The notes below the pieces were generated by a model. That model worked only from the letters and a program-made list of their open reading frames with translations, ran no database searches and was not told where the DNA came from. From CALXOJ01 sp034120015 (GTDB taxonomy: Bacteria; Spirochaetota; Spirochaetia; JAFGXN01): 64,000 bases of DNA. The stretch spans positions 1-64,000 of the forward strand of contig JAXEIF010000002.1 of assembly GCA_034120015.1 (NCBI GenBank), in the 5' to 3' direction. Position 1 is the first letter of the stretch. The number at the start of each line of letters is the position of its first letter. The translations under genes and the position numbers were made by a program. Below are positions 44,486-53,833 of the stretch, in pieces.

Positions 44486-46779
44486 ATGGATTTTCATGGA
44501 TTAAAAAAAATAGGATTTCCTGTACTGACGACAGGTTGTGTTTTATCGGGAGTATCCTGTATCGATCAAACACCGAGAGATTTGGCCAATATGAATATAA
44601 TCCTGTTCATGGTGGACGATATGGGATTGAATGATACCCAGGTTCCGTTTTTGGATGGAGGTTCGACCCTGAATCAGTATTATTATACTCCCAATATGGT
44701 ACGACTGGCAGAGAAAGGAGTACGCTTTACAAGCGCGTATGCCTGTCCCGTATCGTCGCCGACGCGTGTCAGTCTGATGACCGGATCCAATGCGGCCAGG
44801 CATCGCGTTACCAACTGGACACTGGATATGAATGTCAATACCGATTCGTTCGGAGGAAATAACGCTCTGACCTCTCAGAACTGGAATTATAACGGGATTT
44901 CTCCCGATTTGGGATCCGACGCGACACAGGATAATATTTATGAATCCACCTGTTTTCCGGAGGTACTGAGACAGAACGGATATCGGACAATTCATTTGGG
45001 GAAAGCGCATTGGGGGCCGTCGGAACACTGGCGGCAGAACCGTTAAATCTCGGTTTCGACGTGAATATCGGCGGCTGTGCTGCCGGCGGTCTGGCCAGTT
45101 ATACGATACCCAATGAAGATGCCAGTTATTCTTTCGGTTCGGACGGACGAATTCCTTTCCCATTAATCAATCAGTATGCGGAAAAAGAGTCCAATTACCA
45201 TATTACCGATGCGATTACCAAGGCAGCAAAATCGGAAATTGACCGGGCTGTCGAAGATGAAACACCGTTTTATATGTATATGTCTCATTATGCAGTGCAT
45301 TCTCCCTATCAGGAAGACAGTCGGTTCATTGACCGATACGGTTCAGGGAATTCGACAACCAGAAATTACGGGACATTGATCACGGGTATGGACCGTTCTC
45401 TCGGAGAGTTAATGGACTATCTGGAAGAAAAAAAGATAGCCGATAAAACGATTATCATTTTTATGGCGGACAACGGCGGTCACCATTGGAACAAAAATAC
45501 ACCGTTAAAGGGTTCGAAAGGCTCTTTATGGGAAGGCGGAATTCATGAGCCGATGATGGTTTACTGGCCCGGAGTAACAGACGCTTATGCCGGACAGACG
45601 AACGATTCTCCTGTTATTATCGAGGATTTCTTTCCGACAATACTGGAGATGGCTAATATCAAAGAATCCTCTTACGCTTCCCGCTTAAAGCAGGTTGTTG
45701 ACGGACAGAGTTTTGTTGCGGCATTGCGGGGAAATAAGCTGATTAATACCGAACGGCAACTGATTTTTCATTATCCGAACCGTTGGGGTGAAGCGACAAC
45801 TTTGGACGGTAATGCTATCGGAGAACCGTCGAGTGCCATTATCGAAGGTGGCTGGAAATATATTTATTTTTACAATGATAACAGTGAGTTTTTATATAAT
45901 CTGAATAATGACGAAACGGAACAGATCAATCTGGCAGCATCCGAATCGGTCAAAAAAGAAGAAATGGCCAAAAAGCTTTCGGATTATCTGAAATCCGTTG
46001 ACGCGACCATGGTTTACAATAAATCGACACAGCTGGCTGTTTATCCTGATCAATCCACGAAAGATATGTCGGCTGTTTATAGTCCGGATGCGGACGGTGT
46101 TCTGTATCTTGATTTCGGCAACCAAAAGAATACGGTTGAAACAATCCCTGCCGTCGGGTTGGGATCCGATACCGTTTTCCTGTCGGGAACTGATAGCCGC
46201 AAGATCCGCTTCGATGATTCTGCGGAGGGCTCTCTCGATGTGAGTTTTTCCGGAATCATTAAACCCAATGGCGATAAAGGCTGTTTTGCTTCCGTAGATG
46301 AAGCAAACGCTTTCGGTACATTGATCTCCGGTTTTGCGAAAGAAGCGGACTTAACAACAAAGTATCAGGCAGTCTGGGGTGATGCGGTAACATTGGAATC
46401 CGAAGCACCGCGGATTACCGTAACATTCCGCGGGATGCCTGCCGATGGTTCGTATGAGTTAAAGTTGCTGAGTGTCAGAAACAACAACTGGTACGGATCG
46501 GCCGGCAGTACGAAAATCACAAATGCCGTTTATGATATTACATCCGGAACGGTTTCGGGAACTCCTGTTGCGGTGGGCATAAAGAAAACCTCTCAGGAAG
46601 ATGTTTCTTCAAAAGCGATTCTCAGCGATACAGATAAATTTACGATTAATCAGGACGGAACTGACACGGAAGTTTGGGGATTTTGTCTGACTTGGAACGT
46701 GACTCCCGTAAACGGAACTGTTGTTTTGGATATTTCCGGCGTTTGTGCCGTAACTGCTTTACGAATCGAAAAAAGGTAG
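44486..46779 (+). pseudogene. Ser-type sulfatase lipoprotein with single-base frameshift
   Basis: The frame from ATG 44486 (behind GGAGGGG) runs through the sulfatase N-terminus: FMVDDMGLND for metal binding and VSSPTRVSLMTG, the signature whose first Ser would become formylglycine. It leaves frame at a run of five G (45012-45016) after GKAHWG. The rest continues in the frame one base earlier from about 45010 (GTLAAEPLNLGFDVNIGG to the end). The intact neighbour at 46838 confirms that the two parts belong together; one more G restores a protein of 764 residues. A lipoprotein-like Cys occurs near residue 17 or 29. The C-terminal 250 residues, absent in the neighbour, look like an added beta-sandwich domain. 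It may be a true lesion, phase variation or a sequence error. Confidence 0.82.
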
Positions 46780-46788
46780 AATGATTTT

Positions 46789-46810
46789 CCCCGGCTTTGC
46801 CGGGGTTTTT
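46789..46810 (+). terminator. Rho-independent terminator between the sulfatase genes
   Basis: CCCCGGC (46789-46795), loop TTT, GCCGGGG (46799-46805), then five T. It separates the two sulfatases and shows that the second does not start before 46810. Confidence 0.88.
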
Positions 46811-46837
46811 CTTAAAACCGAAGAACGGGAGAATTAT

Positions 46838-48412
46838 ATGAACAAAAAGCAGATAGGGGCGACAATGTTTGTATCGTGCGGGGTTGTTCCCGCCGGATGG
46901 TGTGCCGGAAGTATGCCTTCGGAACAATGGAATATCATTCTCTTTATGGTTGACGATATGGGGGTAAACGATACCTCGGTTCCGTTTTTAAAAAACGGAT
47001 CAGAATTAAACAGCTATTATAAAACCCCCAATATGGAAAAACTTGCAAGAAAAGGAGTGCGGTTTACCAGGGCGTATGCATGTCCGGTCTCATCTCCGAC
47101 CCGGGTCAGCCTGATGACAGGTGTTAACGCGGCACGTCACAGGGTCACCAATTGGACACTGGAGCCGAATCAATCAACCGATGCGTTTCCGAAGAATGCG
47201 AAAACGGCCGCCGAACCGTGGAATTGGAACGGAATTTCGCCCGATCTGTCCGTCGACATAACGGAGAAAGCTCTTTATGAGGCTACCTGTTTTCCTTCTC
47301 TGCTGCGGCATAGAGGGTATAAAACAGTTCATATCGGAAAAGCGCATTGGGGAGCCGGAGGTACTTTGGCGGCGGATCCTCTCAATCTCGGATTTGATGT
47401 CAATATCGGGGGGTGTGCCGCCGGAGGTCTTTCTTCGTATACGATTGCCGATCGAGCGCATACGTATGCTTTTAATAAAGCCGGTGACTATCCGTTTCCC
47501 GATTTAAATCTTTATGCCCGCGAAGAAAAAGGATACCACATTACCGATGCCGTGACCGAGGCGGCTATTACGGAAATCAGCCGTGCCGTTGCGGAAAAAA
47601 CTCCGTTTTATATGTATGTTTCCCACTATGCGGTGCATACGCCGCATGAATCCGATCCGCGGTTTGAACATCTTTACCGCGGTAAAAACCGGAAATACGG
47701 AACACTGATCAGCGGTATGGATGAATCGTTGGGCCGCATTCTGGATCATTTGGAAACAGCCGGGATAGCCGACAAAACTATTTTTATTTTTATGGCCGAT
47801 AACGGCGGTCATCACACGACGACGAATGTCCCCCTGTCCGGATCGAAGGGCTCTGTTTTTGAAGGGGGTATTCGCGAACCGATGATTGTTTACTGGCCGG
47901 GGGTCACGGATGCAAATGCCGGAGGAATCAATGAAACGCCGATAATAATAGAAGATTTTTATCCGACGATTATGGAAATGGCCGGAGCGCTTCCCGGAAC
48001 ATACGAGGGGTCGTTAAAACAGGAAATTCTTGACGGAAGAAGTTTTGTTCCGGCTTTGAAAATGAATCGGACGATGAATCCGGAGAGAGAGCTTGTTTTT
48101 CATTATCCCAACTGGTGGGGCGAAGAATCTGCGGCAAGCCGTATGATGAGAGTGCCGGTCGGGAGGCCGGCCAGTGCGATTATTGTCGGAAATAAGAAAT
48201 TGATTTATTTTTACGAAAATAATGAATCCCGATTGTACGACTTGGCGGATGATGAGAGAGAGCGAAAACAAATCGACAGCAAAGAGATAAAGGCCGATTT
48301 GGCATCCCGTTTAACCCGTTATCTGAAAGAGAGGGAAGCGACAATGGTCTATAATTCCGGCACCGGACTGATAACGTATCCGGACGGATTTGTCGAACAG
48401 GCAAACCGGTAA
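46838..48412 (+). CDS. Ser-type sulfatase, exported
   Basis: 524 residues. Start ATG 46838 follows GGGAGA and lies after the terminator of the preceding gene. The N-terminus (MNKKQIGATMFVSCGVVPAG) may be a lipoprotein or secretory signal. Sulfatase motifs: FMVDDMGVND (metal Asp pair), VSSPTRVSLMTG (signature with Ser, requiring an anaerobic sulfatase-maturating enzyme), GKAHWG, and MADNGGHHTT...LSGSKGSVFEGGIREPMIVYWPG. It should release sulfate from a sulfated polymer such as a mucin or algal or animal glycan. It is closely related to the frameshifted neighbour but lacks that protein's C-terminal extension. Confidence 0.93.
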   Translation: MNKKQIGATMFVSCGVVPAGWCAGSMPSEQWNIILFMVDDMGVNDTSVPFLKNGSELNSYYKTPNMEKLARKGVRFTRAYACPVSSPTRVSLMTGVNAARHRVTNWTLEPNQSTDAFPKNAKTAAEPWNWNGISPDLSVDITEKALYEATCFPSLLRHRGYKTVHIGKAHWGAGGTLAADPLNLGFDVNIGGCAAGGLSSYTIADRAHTYAFNKAGDYPFPDLNLYAREEKGYHITDAVTEAAITEISRAVAEKTPFYMYVSHYAVHTPHESDPRFEHLYRGKNRKYGTLISGMDESLGRILDHLETAGIADKTIFIFMADNGGHHTTTNVPLSGSKGSVFEGGIREPMIVYWPGVTDANAGGINETPIIIEDFYPTIMEMAGALPGTYEGSLKQEILDGRSFVPALKMNRTMNPERELVFHYPNWWGEESAASRMMRVPVGRPASAIIVGNKKLIYFYENNESRLYDLADDERERKQIDSKEIKADLASRLTRYLKEREATMVYNSGTGLITYPDGFVEQANR

Positions 48413-48447
48413 GGGGTTGGCGGGAGGTTTCTGTTAAGGGAAGAAAT

Positions 48448-49182
48448 CTATTTTACGGCGGAGCCGGTAACTTTTTCTTTATCGATGAACATGAGGAGAA
48501 AAGCAATTGTCATAACCGGCAGGCAAAACAGAAGCCCCTTTTCGTTTGCAATACGGACAGACAGAATGCCGAGCGGGATTCCCGCAAAAAAAGAAAGAAT
48601 CAGTCCGAAATAGTTTTTCATTTTTCTCAATTCTTCTCTGTTTCCTGTTTTCCGGTACCGGTATAATGCATCGCTTCCGCTGCGCAGATTTCCCGTACAG
48701 AAAGTTGTCGCCGATGCATATCCCGAACTTTTGCGAAAAGCGGAAAATTGAATGGCGCAAACGGTAGAAATCAGAATATTGGCAGCGGTATCGGGTATCC
48801 ATCCGCGGGGAAGGAAAGATGCAATTGTCAGAAGAAGAATTTCAATCAGTATCAGACACTGTCTCCAGTGAATTTGGCGTGATTTGCGGATTCCGTCGCG
48901 GACGGCGTGAGAAATCATCACCCCTCCGGAAAAGGCTGCAACCGGTAAAAGGTAACGCAGACAGCCGGTCCACGAACCGTTGATAAGCTGAATTCCCAGC
49001 AGAACGATATTTCCTGTCTGTGCATTGGCAAAGACACCGCCGCGGGCCAGATAGGAATAGGTGTCCAGAAAACCGCCGGCTGCCGTTAATAATCCCGTTG
49101 TCAGAAACGATTCCGAAACTTGCGGAGCATCTTTTGTCAGTCGGGCGATTGCGTTCGAAATGATTTTCGAATCATGATCCAT
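48448..49182 (-). CDS. YoaK/DUF1275 family membrane protein
   Basis: 244 residues with about six membrane segments. The family pattern is clear: GLLTAAGGFLDTYSYLARGGVFANAQTGNIVLLGI near the N-terminus and SGYASATTFCTGNLRSGSDALYRY in the middle. The function of DUF1275 proteins is not established. ATG 49182 lies 6 bases after a TATAAT on this strand, so the message is predicted to be leaderless; an in-frame TTG at 49200 would read through the -10 element. Convergent with the second sulfatase gene and divergent from the QueD-like gene. Confidence 0.9.
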   Translation of the reverse strand: MDHDSKIISNAIARLTKDAPQVSESFLTTGLLTAAGGFLDTYSYLARGGVFANAQTGNIVLLGIQLINGSWTGCLRYLLPVAAFSGGVMISHAVRDGIRKSRQIHWRQCLILIEILLLTIASFLPRGWIPDTAANILISTVCAIQFSAFRKSSGYASATTFCTGNLRSGSDALYRYRKTGNREELRKMKNYFGLILSFFAGIPLGILSVRIANEKGLLFCLPVMTIAFLLMFIDKEKVTGSAVK

Positions 49183-49188
49183 AATGCA

Positions 49189-49217
49189 ATTATATGACAA
49201 AATTACGAAAAAGAAAA
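49189..49217 (-). promoter_or_regulatory. Promoter abutting the start codon of the YoaK-like gene
   Basis: On the minus strand: TATAAT (49194-49189) with a weak -35 TTTTCT (49217-49212) at 17 bases. The ATG at 49182 is the seventh base after the -10. The adjoining 49200-49320 is very AT-rich and could hold the divergent promoter as well. Confidence 0.55.
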
Positions 49218-49320
49218 TATTGTCCGATACACATAAAAAAAGAAATAAAAAAAATTTAATTTTTATATTGTAATAATTATAAATATATAATATATTATTT
49301 TATAGATTATTCCCAATAAT

Positions 49321-49366
49321 AAAGGCAATGCGGAGCCTGAATCCGTAAAAAATATATTATAAGGAG
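49321..49366 (+). other. Structured leader of the QueD-like gene (possible pseudoknot)
   Basis: AGGC (49323-49326) can pair with GCCT (49335-49338) while CGGA in the loop (49331-49334) can pair with TCCG (49342-49345), the layout of a small H-type pseudoknot. An alternative hairpin TGCGGA/TCCGTA (49329-49334 with 49342-49347) competes. An A-rich tract and the AAGGAG ribosome site (49361-49366) follow. It does not match a riboswitch consensus that I know, including preQ1-I. Confidence 0.35.
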
Positions 49367-49372
49367 AAATGT

Positions 49373-49939
49373 ATGAGAAGTTTAACAACGTTTGATTTGC
49401 AGTATGCACATCGCTTTTACGGCTTTAAAGGAGAAGCCCAGTATCTGCACGGACACACCGGTGTTCTGACCATCGAAGTCGAGGATTCGGTCAACACGGG
49501 AGTCAATATGGTTTTCCCCTGTAATGAAATTCAGAAAACAGCCTGGGAAGTTCTGAAAAATTTCGATCATGCCCTGATTCTGCGCGAGGACGATCCGCTT
49601 CTGCCGGCGGTTTTGCAGGTTTACGAAGCCCAGGGAATTAAAAACGGTGCGCCCAATAATCAGATGAAAGGACCTGCGTTTAAAACAGAACTGGCCACCG
49701 CTTACCCCGACTGCCGTCTGGTTGTGACCAAAGAAACGATGACTGTTGAGGGAATGATCAAAATCGTTTACGATCTTTTGAAGGATAAATTAAATATCGC
49801 CAAAATTACTTTTACCAGCGGTGTGAATGCCGGATCGGAAGAGTTTAAGCCGTCTTTAAAAATCGACCGCTGTCCGTTGTGCGGAATTGCTCTCGATGAA
49901 AACGGTGTCTGTCCGAAATGCGGATACCGCAAACACTGA
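49373..49939 (+). CDS. QueD/PTPS-family protein with C-terminal zinc ribbon
   Basis: 188 residues. The fold of 6-pyruvoyl-tetrahydropterin synthase/6-carboxytetrahydropterin synthase is indicated by YAHRF (first zinc His), YLHGHTG (second and third zinc His) and NFDHALIL. The catalytic Cys that normally precedes LHGH is missing (FKGEAQYLHGH). A segment of about 40 residues after HALIL is longer than in QueD. The last 25 residues form a zinc ribbon, CPLCG...CPKCG, not normal for the family. It may act in queuosine or folate-like metabolism, or bind a different substrate. AAGGAG precedes the ATG; a strong terminator follows, so it is monocistronic. Confidence 0.82.
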   Translation: MRSLTTFDLQYAHRFYGFKGEAQYLHGHTGVLTIEVEDSVNTGVNMVFPCNEIQKTAWEVLKNFDHALILREDDPLLPAVLQVYEAQGIKNGAPNNQMKGPAFKTELATAYPDCRLVVTKETMTVEGMIKIVYDLLKDKLNIAKITFTSGVNAGSEEFKPSLKIDRCPLCGIALDENGVCPKCGYRKH

Positions 49940-49945
49940 AACGAT

Positions 49946-49971
49946 AAGCGGCCGTTACCGGCCGCTTTTTT
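49946..49971 (+). terminator. Rho-independent terminator of the QueD-like gene
   Basis: AAGCGGCCG (49946-49954) and CGGCCGCTT (49959-49967) form a perfect stem with a TTAC loop, followed by a T run to 49971. Confidence 0.93.
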
Positions 49972-50041
49972 GATTTCGGAAATCTTTTTCCGGTTTTCGG
50001 TTTCTCTTTATATATTTCCTGTTTTCCGACCCGCAAACTTC

Positions 50042-50070
50042 TTGAAAAAATCGGTCTTTTCCTATAATAT
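50042..50070 (+). promoter_or_regulatory. Promoter of the oad operon
   Basis: TTGAAA (50042-50047), 17-base spacer, TAATAT (50065-50070), overlapping a TATAAT at 50063. The leader of about 30 bases carries ATAGGAG before the ATG at 50107. Confidence 0.6.
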
Positions 50071-50106
50071 AGATACGGTAAAAAAGGTTTATCATAGGAG
50101 AAAAAA

Positions 50107-50325
50107 ATGATAGCTAACGGATTAATTCTGATGGTCATGGGAATGGGAATTGTTTTTGTATTCCTTGTCATTTTGATTTATGCGTCAAAACTGACATCTC
50201 TGCTGATTACAAAATTTTTCCCTGTCAAAGAGGCTCCGGTACAGGCTGTAAAAAGTTCCGGCAGTAACAACGGTTCCGATGTCGAGGTAGCCATTGCCAT
50301 TGCGGCTGCCCGTTCGATGCAATAA
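50107..50325 (+). CDS. oadG: Oxaloacetate decarboxylase gamma subunit
   Basis: 72 residues. One N-terminal membrane helix (MIANGLILMVMGMGIVFVFLVILIYASKL) followed by a short hydrophilic tail, as in OAD gamma chains, which anchor and assemble the complex and often bind zinc. The usual C-terminal histidines are absent. The last residues DVEVAIAIAAARS resemble the conserved end of the family. It precedes oadA by 16 bases with its own ribosome site. Confidence 0.85.
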   Translation: MIANGLILMVMGMGIVFVFLVILIYASKLTSLLITKFFPVKEAPVQAVKSSGSNNGSDVEVAIAIAAARSMQ

Positions 50326-50341
50326 AAAGAGAGGTTAAGGG

Positions 50342-52138
50342 ATGAAAAAGAAAATTAATTTTATGTGTACGGCTTTCCGCGACGGATTTCAGTCCGCCTA
50401 CGGAGCCAGAGTTCTGACTGATGATTTTATGCCGGCTGTCGAAGCCGCTGCCAATGCCGGGATTACCCATTTTGAAGCGGGCGGCGGTGCGCGTTTTCAG
50501 GCTCCGTTTTTTTACTGCAACGAAAATGCCTTCGATATGATGGATACGTTCCGCAAAAAAGCGGGACCGGATGCCAATCTGCAGACGCTGGCCCGCGGTG
50601 TCAATGTTGTCGGATTGAGCTCTCAGTCAAGCGACATTATCAAACTGCATGCGCAGCTTTTCAAAAAACACGGAATGACCACAATCCGTAACTTTGACGC
50701 TCTGAATGACGTCAACAACCTGATTTATTCGGGACAATGCATTAAAGACGCCGGTCTCCGCCATGAAGTGACTGTCACAATGATGTCGCTTCCTCCCGGA
50801 GCAACAGGTGCCCACGATCCCGAATTTTACATGAATGTTCTGAAGAAAATCCTTGATGCCGGAATCCCGTTCGATTCTGTCTGTTTTAAAGACGCTTCCG
50901 GAACTTCCATCCCCAAAGTGGTTTACGAAACGATCAGCCGTGCCAAAAAAATGCTGCCCGAAGGAACACCGATTGCGTTCCACAGCCACGAAACGGCCGG
51001 TGTTTCGATTCAGCAGTATATGGCCGCCATTGAAGCGGGTGCGACTCAGGTTGACCTTTCTCTGGCTCCGGTCAGCGGCGGAACCTGTTCGCCCGATATT
51101 CTGACAATGTGGCATGCTCTGCGCGGAACCGATTACGATCTCGGAATCGATCCCGAAAAAATCATGGAAGTCGAAGAAATCTTCAAAGACTGCATGAAAG
51201 ATTACTTCTTCCCGCCCGAAGCGACGATGGTCAACCCGATTATCCCGTTTTCTCCGCTTCCCGGCGGCGCGTTGACGGCCAATACCCAAATGCTGCGCGA
51301 TAACGGTCTGATGGATAAATACCCCGCTATCGTTGATGCCATGAAAGAATGTGTGGCAAAAGGCGGTTACGGAACATCGGTCACTCCGGTTTCCCAGTTC
51401 TACTTCCAACAGGCGTTTAATAACGTGATGTTCGGCAAATGGGAAAAAATTGCCGACGGCTACGGAAAAATGGTTCTCGGCTACTTCGGAAAAACGCCTG
51501 TGGCTCCGGATCCCGAAATTGTTAAAATCTGTGCCGAAAAAACGGGAAAAGAGCCGACAACCAAAACGGTTCTCGAATTGAACGATGCGAATCCCAATCT
51601 GGGAATCGAAGCAGCCAAAAAACGTCTGAAAGACGGCGGTATTACCGATTTCTCCGATGAAAATATTTTCATTTCCGCTGCCTGTGAAGACAAAGGAATT
51701 CTGTTCCTTCAGGGCAAAGCAAAAGTCAATGTGGCCAAAAACAAACCGGCCGCTGCCGCACCGAAAGCCGGTGCGGCCGACGGATACACCGTTACGGTTA
51801 ACGGCAAAAAGTACGGCGTTAAACTGGAAGGCAGCAAAGCGGTCGTCAATGGCAAATCATACGATATCGCGGTCGAAGCCGGTCTCGATGCGGCTGCTTC
51901 CGCTCCCGCGGCGGCAGCCGGCGAAGGCAAGCCTGTTACGGCACCGATGCCAGGTTTGGTTCTGAGAATTCCCGTTGCCGTCGGTGATACGGTGGAAGAA
52001 AACCAGCAGGTTATTGTCCTCGAAGCGATGAAAATGGAAACACCGATTTACGCTCCGGCAGCCGGAACAGTCAAGAGTATTACGGTTTCTCAGGGCGATC
52101 AGGTTACGTCCGGTCAGATTCTGATGGAAATCGGCTGA
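50342..52138 (+). CDS. oadA: Oxaloacetate decarboxylase alpha subunit (carboxyltransferase plus biotin carrier)
   Basis: 598 residues. The TIM-barrel carboxyltransferase (about 5-290) has FRDGFQS, FEAGGGARFQ, VCFKDASG with the conserved lysine, and FHSHETAG with the metal histidines. A conserved carboxylase domain follows (300-470), then an Ala/Pro-rich linker and a biotinyl domain whose AMKMETP carries the biotinylated lysine (about 566). It transfers CO2 from oxaloacetate to biotin in the cytoplasm for decarboxylation by OadB. Related proteins are the pyruvate or methylmalonyl-CoA subunits, but the gamma and beta neighbours fit OAD. AGAGGTTAGGG lies before the ATG. Confidence 0.94.
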   Translation: MKKKINFMCTAFRDGFQSAYGARVLTDDFMPAVEAAANAGITHFEAGGGARFQAPFFYCNENAFDMMDTFRKKAGPDANLQTLARGVNVVGLSSQSSDIIKLHAQLFKKHGMTTIRNFDALNDVNNLIYSGQCIKDAGLRHEVTVTMMSLPPGATGAHDPEFYMNVLKKILDAGIPFDSVCFKDASGTSIPKVVYETISRAKKMLPEGTPIAFHSHETAGVSIQQYMAAIEAGATQVDLSLAPVSGGTCSPDILTMWHALRGTDYDLGIDPEKIMEVEEIFKDCMKDYFFPPEATMVNPIIPFSPLPGGALTANTQMLRDNGLMDKYPAIVDAMKECVAKGGYGTSVTPVSQFYFQQAFNNVMFGKWEKIADGYGKMVLGYFGKTPVAPDPEIVKICAEKTGKEPTTKTVLELNDANPNLGIEAAKKRLKDGGITDFSDENIFISAACEDKGILFLQGKAKVNVAKNKPAAAAPKAGAADGYTVTVNGKKYGVKLEGSKAVVNGKSYDIAVEAGLDAAASAPAAAAGEGKPVTAPMPGLVLRIPVAVGDTVEENQQVIVLEAMKMETPIYAPAAGTVKSITVSQGDQVTSGQILMEIG

Positions 52139-52157
52139 AAAAAGGAGTGAAACGGAA

Positions 52158-53819
52158 ATGAAAAAATCGTTTTGGATGATTTCTTTGATTGTATTTTCCG
52201 TTTTTGCTCTCGGATCCTGTGCGGCGGCGACCGATACGGTTGCCGTTACCGGAACCGATGCAAACGGTGTCAGCTTTTTTTCGTGGGACGGACAGACCGA
52301 AGCCGAGTGGATTGCCTTCCGCTTTGAAAAGGGCGGCAATGCCGTTACTTACTGGCAGAACATGAAAGTCGGTAATGTGCGTAAAAATGCCAAGGTGTAT
52401 GCCACGTACGACGAGTTTCTGGCGGCTCCCGCAAAATCTTCGATTTCGCACATTCAGGCGGACGGAACCTATCTGTTTTCCTATCAGCCTTCCGAAGTCG
52501 ACAGTGAACTGGAAGGCGATCTGACGCTCAATCTGAGCCAGTATTCGACAATGGGAATTTCCCTGCTTCAGCTGTGGCGGTCGACCGGTGTTTACGGTTT
52601 CCTGCAGACATCGACCGATAAAATTCTGTACAAAAAAGCCGAAGCGGCCGCTCTGGCTGCCGAAGAAGCGGCCGAGGCTGCCGCTCCCAAGTCGGCTCCC
52701 GTCGGCGGTTGGGGTAATTTTGTGATGATTCTGGTCGGTATGCTGCTCCTCTTTTTGGCGATCAAAAAGGGATTCGAGCCGCTGCTGCTGGTTCCTATCG
52801 GATTCGGAGCCATCCTGGCAAATATTCCGTTTGCAGGCATTGCCGATGCGACCGTTAACGGATTTATCGGTATTCTGTATAACGCCGGTGTGGAAATCGG
52901 ACTCTTTCCGCTGCTGATTTTCATGGGTGTCGGAGCAATGACCGACTTCGGACCGCTGATTGCCAATCCGAAGACACTGTTGCTCGGTGCTGCCGCCCAG
53001 TTCGGTATCTTTTTTGCCCTGATCGGTGCCGTTCTGCTCGGTGAATGGATTCAGATCAACGGTGAACCGCTGTTTAACCTCTTTGATGCCGCTTCCATCG
53101 GTATCATCGGCGGTGCCGACGGCCCGACGGCAATTTACGTCACATCGCGTCTTTCTCCCGATCTGCTCGGACCGATTGCCGTTGCCGCTTATTCATACAT
53201 GGCGTTGGTTCCGATTATTCAGCCGCCGATCATGAGACTGTTGACGACGAAAAAAGAAAGAATGATTAAAATGGAGCAGCTTCGCTCCGTTTCGCAGCGT
53301 GAAAAAATCATTTTCCCGTTGGCGGTTCTTTCACTCTGTATTCTGCTGCTGCCTTCCGCAACTCCGCTTGTCGGTGCGCTGATGCTCGGTAACCTGGCAA
53401 AAGAGTGCGGTGTGACCAATCGTCTTTCCGACACAATGCAGAATGCGTTGATTAATATCGTAACGATTTTCCTGGGATTGTCGGTCGGTTCCAAAATGGA
53501 AGCGGAGAAATTCCTTTCTGTCCAGACATTGGGAATTCTTCTGTTGGGATTGATCGCTTTCTCAATCGGAACGGCTGCCGGTGTCATTTTTGCTAAAATT
53601 ATGAATAAACTCAGCAAGACACCGATTAACCCGCTGATTGGCTCGGCCGGTGTTTCCGCGGTTCCGATGGCTGCACGTGTTTCCAACAAAGTCGGTCAGG
53701 AAGACAATCCGCAGAACTTTCTGCTCATGCATGCGATGGGGCCGAACGTGGCCGGCGTTATCGGATCGGCTGTGGCCGCCGGTGTTCTTTTGGCACTTGT
53801 GCCGTTCCTGGCTTCCTGA
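52158..53819 (+). CDS. oadB: Oxaloacetate decarboxylase beta subunit with N-terminal lipoprotein-like extension
   Basis: 553 residues, about 150-180 more than usual. Residues 1-21 are a lipoprotein-like signal (VFALGSC). Residues 22-165 form a soluble domain (FFSWDGQTEAEWIAFRFEKGG), followed by an Ala/Glu linker. The canonical OadB sodium pump then starts near residue 185: GFEPLLLVPIGFGAILANIPF, GVGAMTDFGPLIANP, GIIGGADGPTAIYVTS with the conserved Asp of the sodium path, and NPLIGSAGVSAVPMAAR. It couples decarboxylation of carboxybiotin to sodium export. ATG with AAGGAG upstream; 19 bases after oadA. The fusion is unusual. Confidence 0.93.
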   Translation: MKKSFWMISLIVFSVFALGSCAAATDTVAVTGTDANGVSFFSWDGQTEAEWIAFRFEKGGNAVTYWQNMKVGNVRKNAKVYATYDEFLAAPAKSSISHIQADGTYLFSYQPSEVDSELEGDLTLNLSQYSTMGISLLQLWRSTGVYGFLQTSTDKILYKKAEAAALAAEEAAEAAAPKSAPVGGWGNFVMILVGMLLLFLAIKKGFEPLLLVPIGFGAILANIPFAGIADATVNGFIGILYNAGVEIGLFPLLIFMGVGAMTDFGPLIANPKTLLLGAAAQFGIFFALIGAVLLGEWIQINGEPLFNLFDAASIGIIGGADGPTAIYVTSRLSPDLLGPIAVAAYSYMALVPIIQPPIMRLLTTKKERMIKMEQLRSVSQREKIIFPLAVLSLCILLLPSATPLVGALMLGNLAKECGVTNRLSDTMQNALINIVTIFLGLSVGSKMEAEKFLSVQTLGILLLGLIAFSIGTAAGVIFAKIMNKLSKTPINPLIGSAGVSAVPMAARVSNKVGQEDNPQNFLLMHAMGPNVAGVIGSAVAAGVLLALVPFLAS

Positions 53820-53833
53820 GACGGGATTTGTTA

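Noticed and set aside
49321..49366. preQ1-I riboswitch before the QueD-like gene
   Set aside because: The conserved loop and the A-rich tail that pairs near the ribosome site do not match; only a generic pseudoknot possibility is kept.
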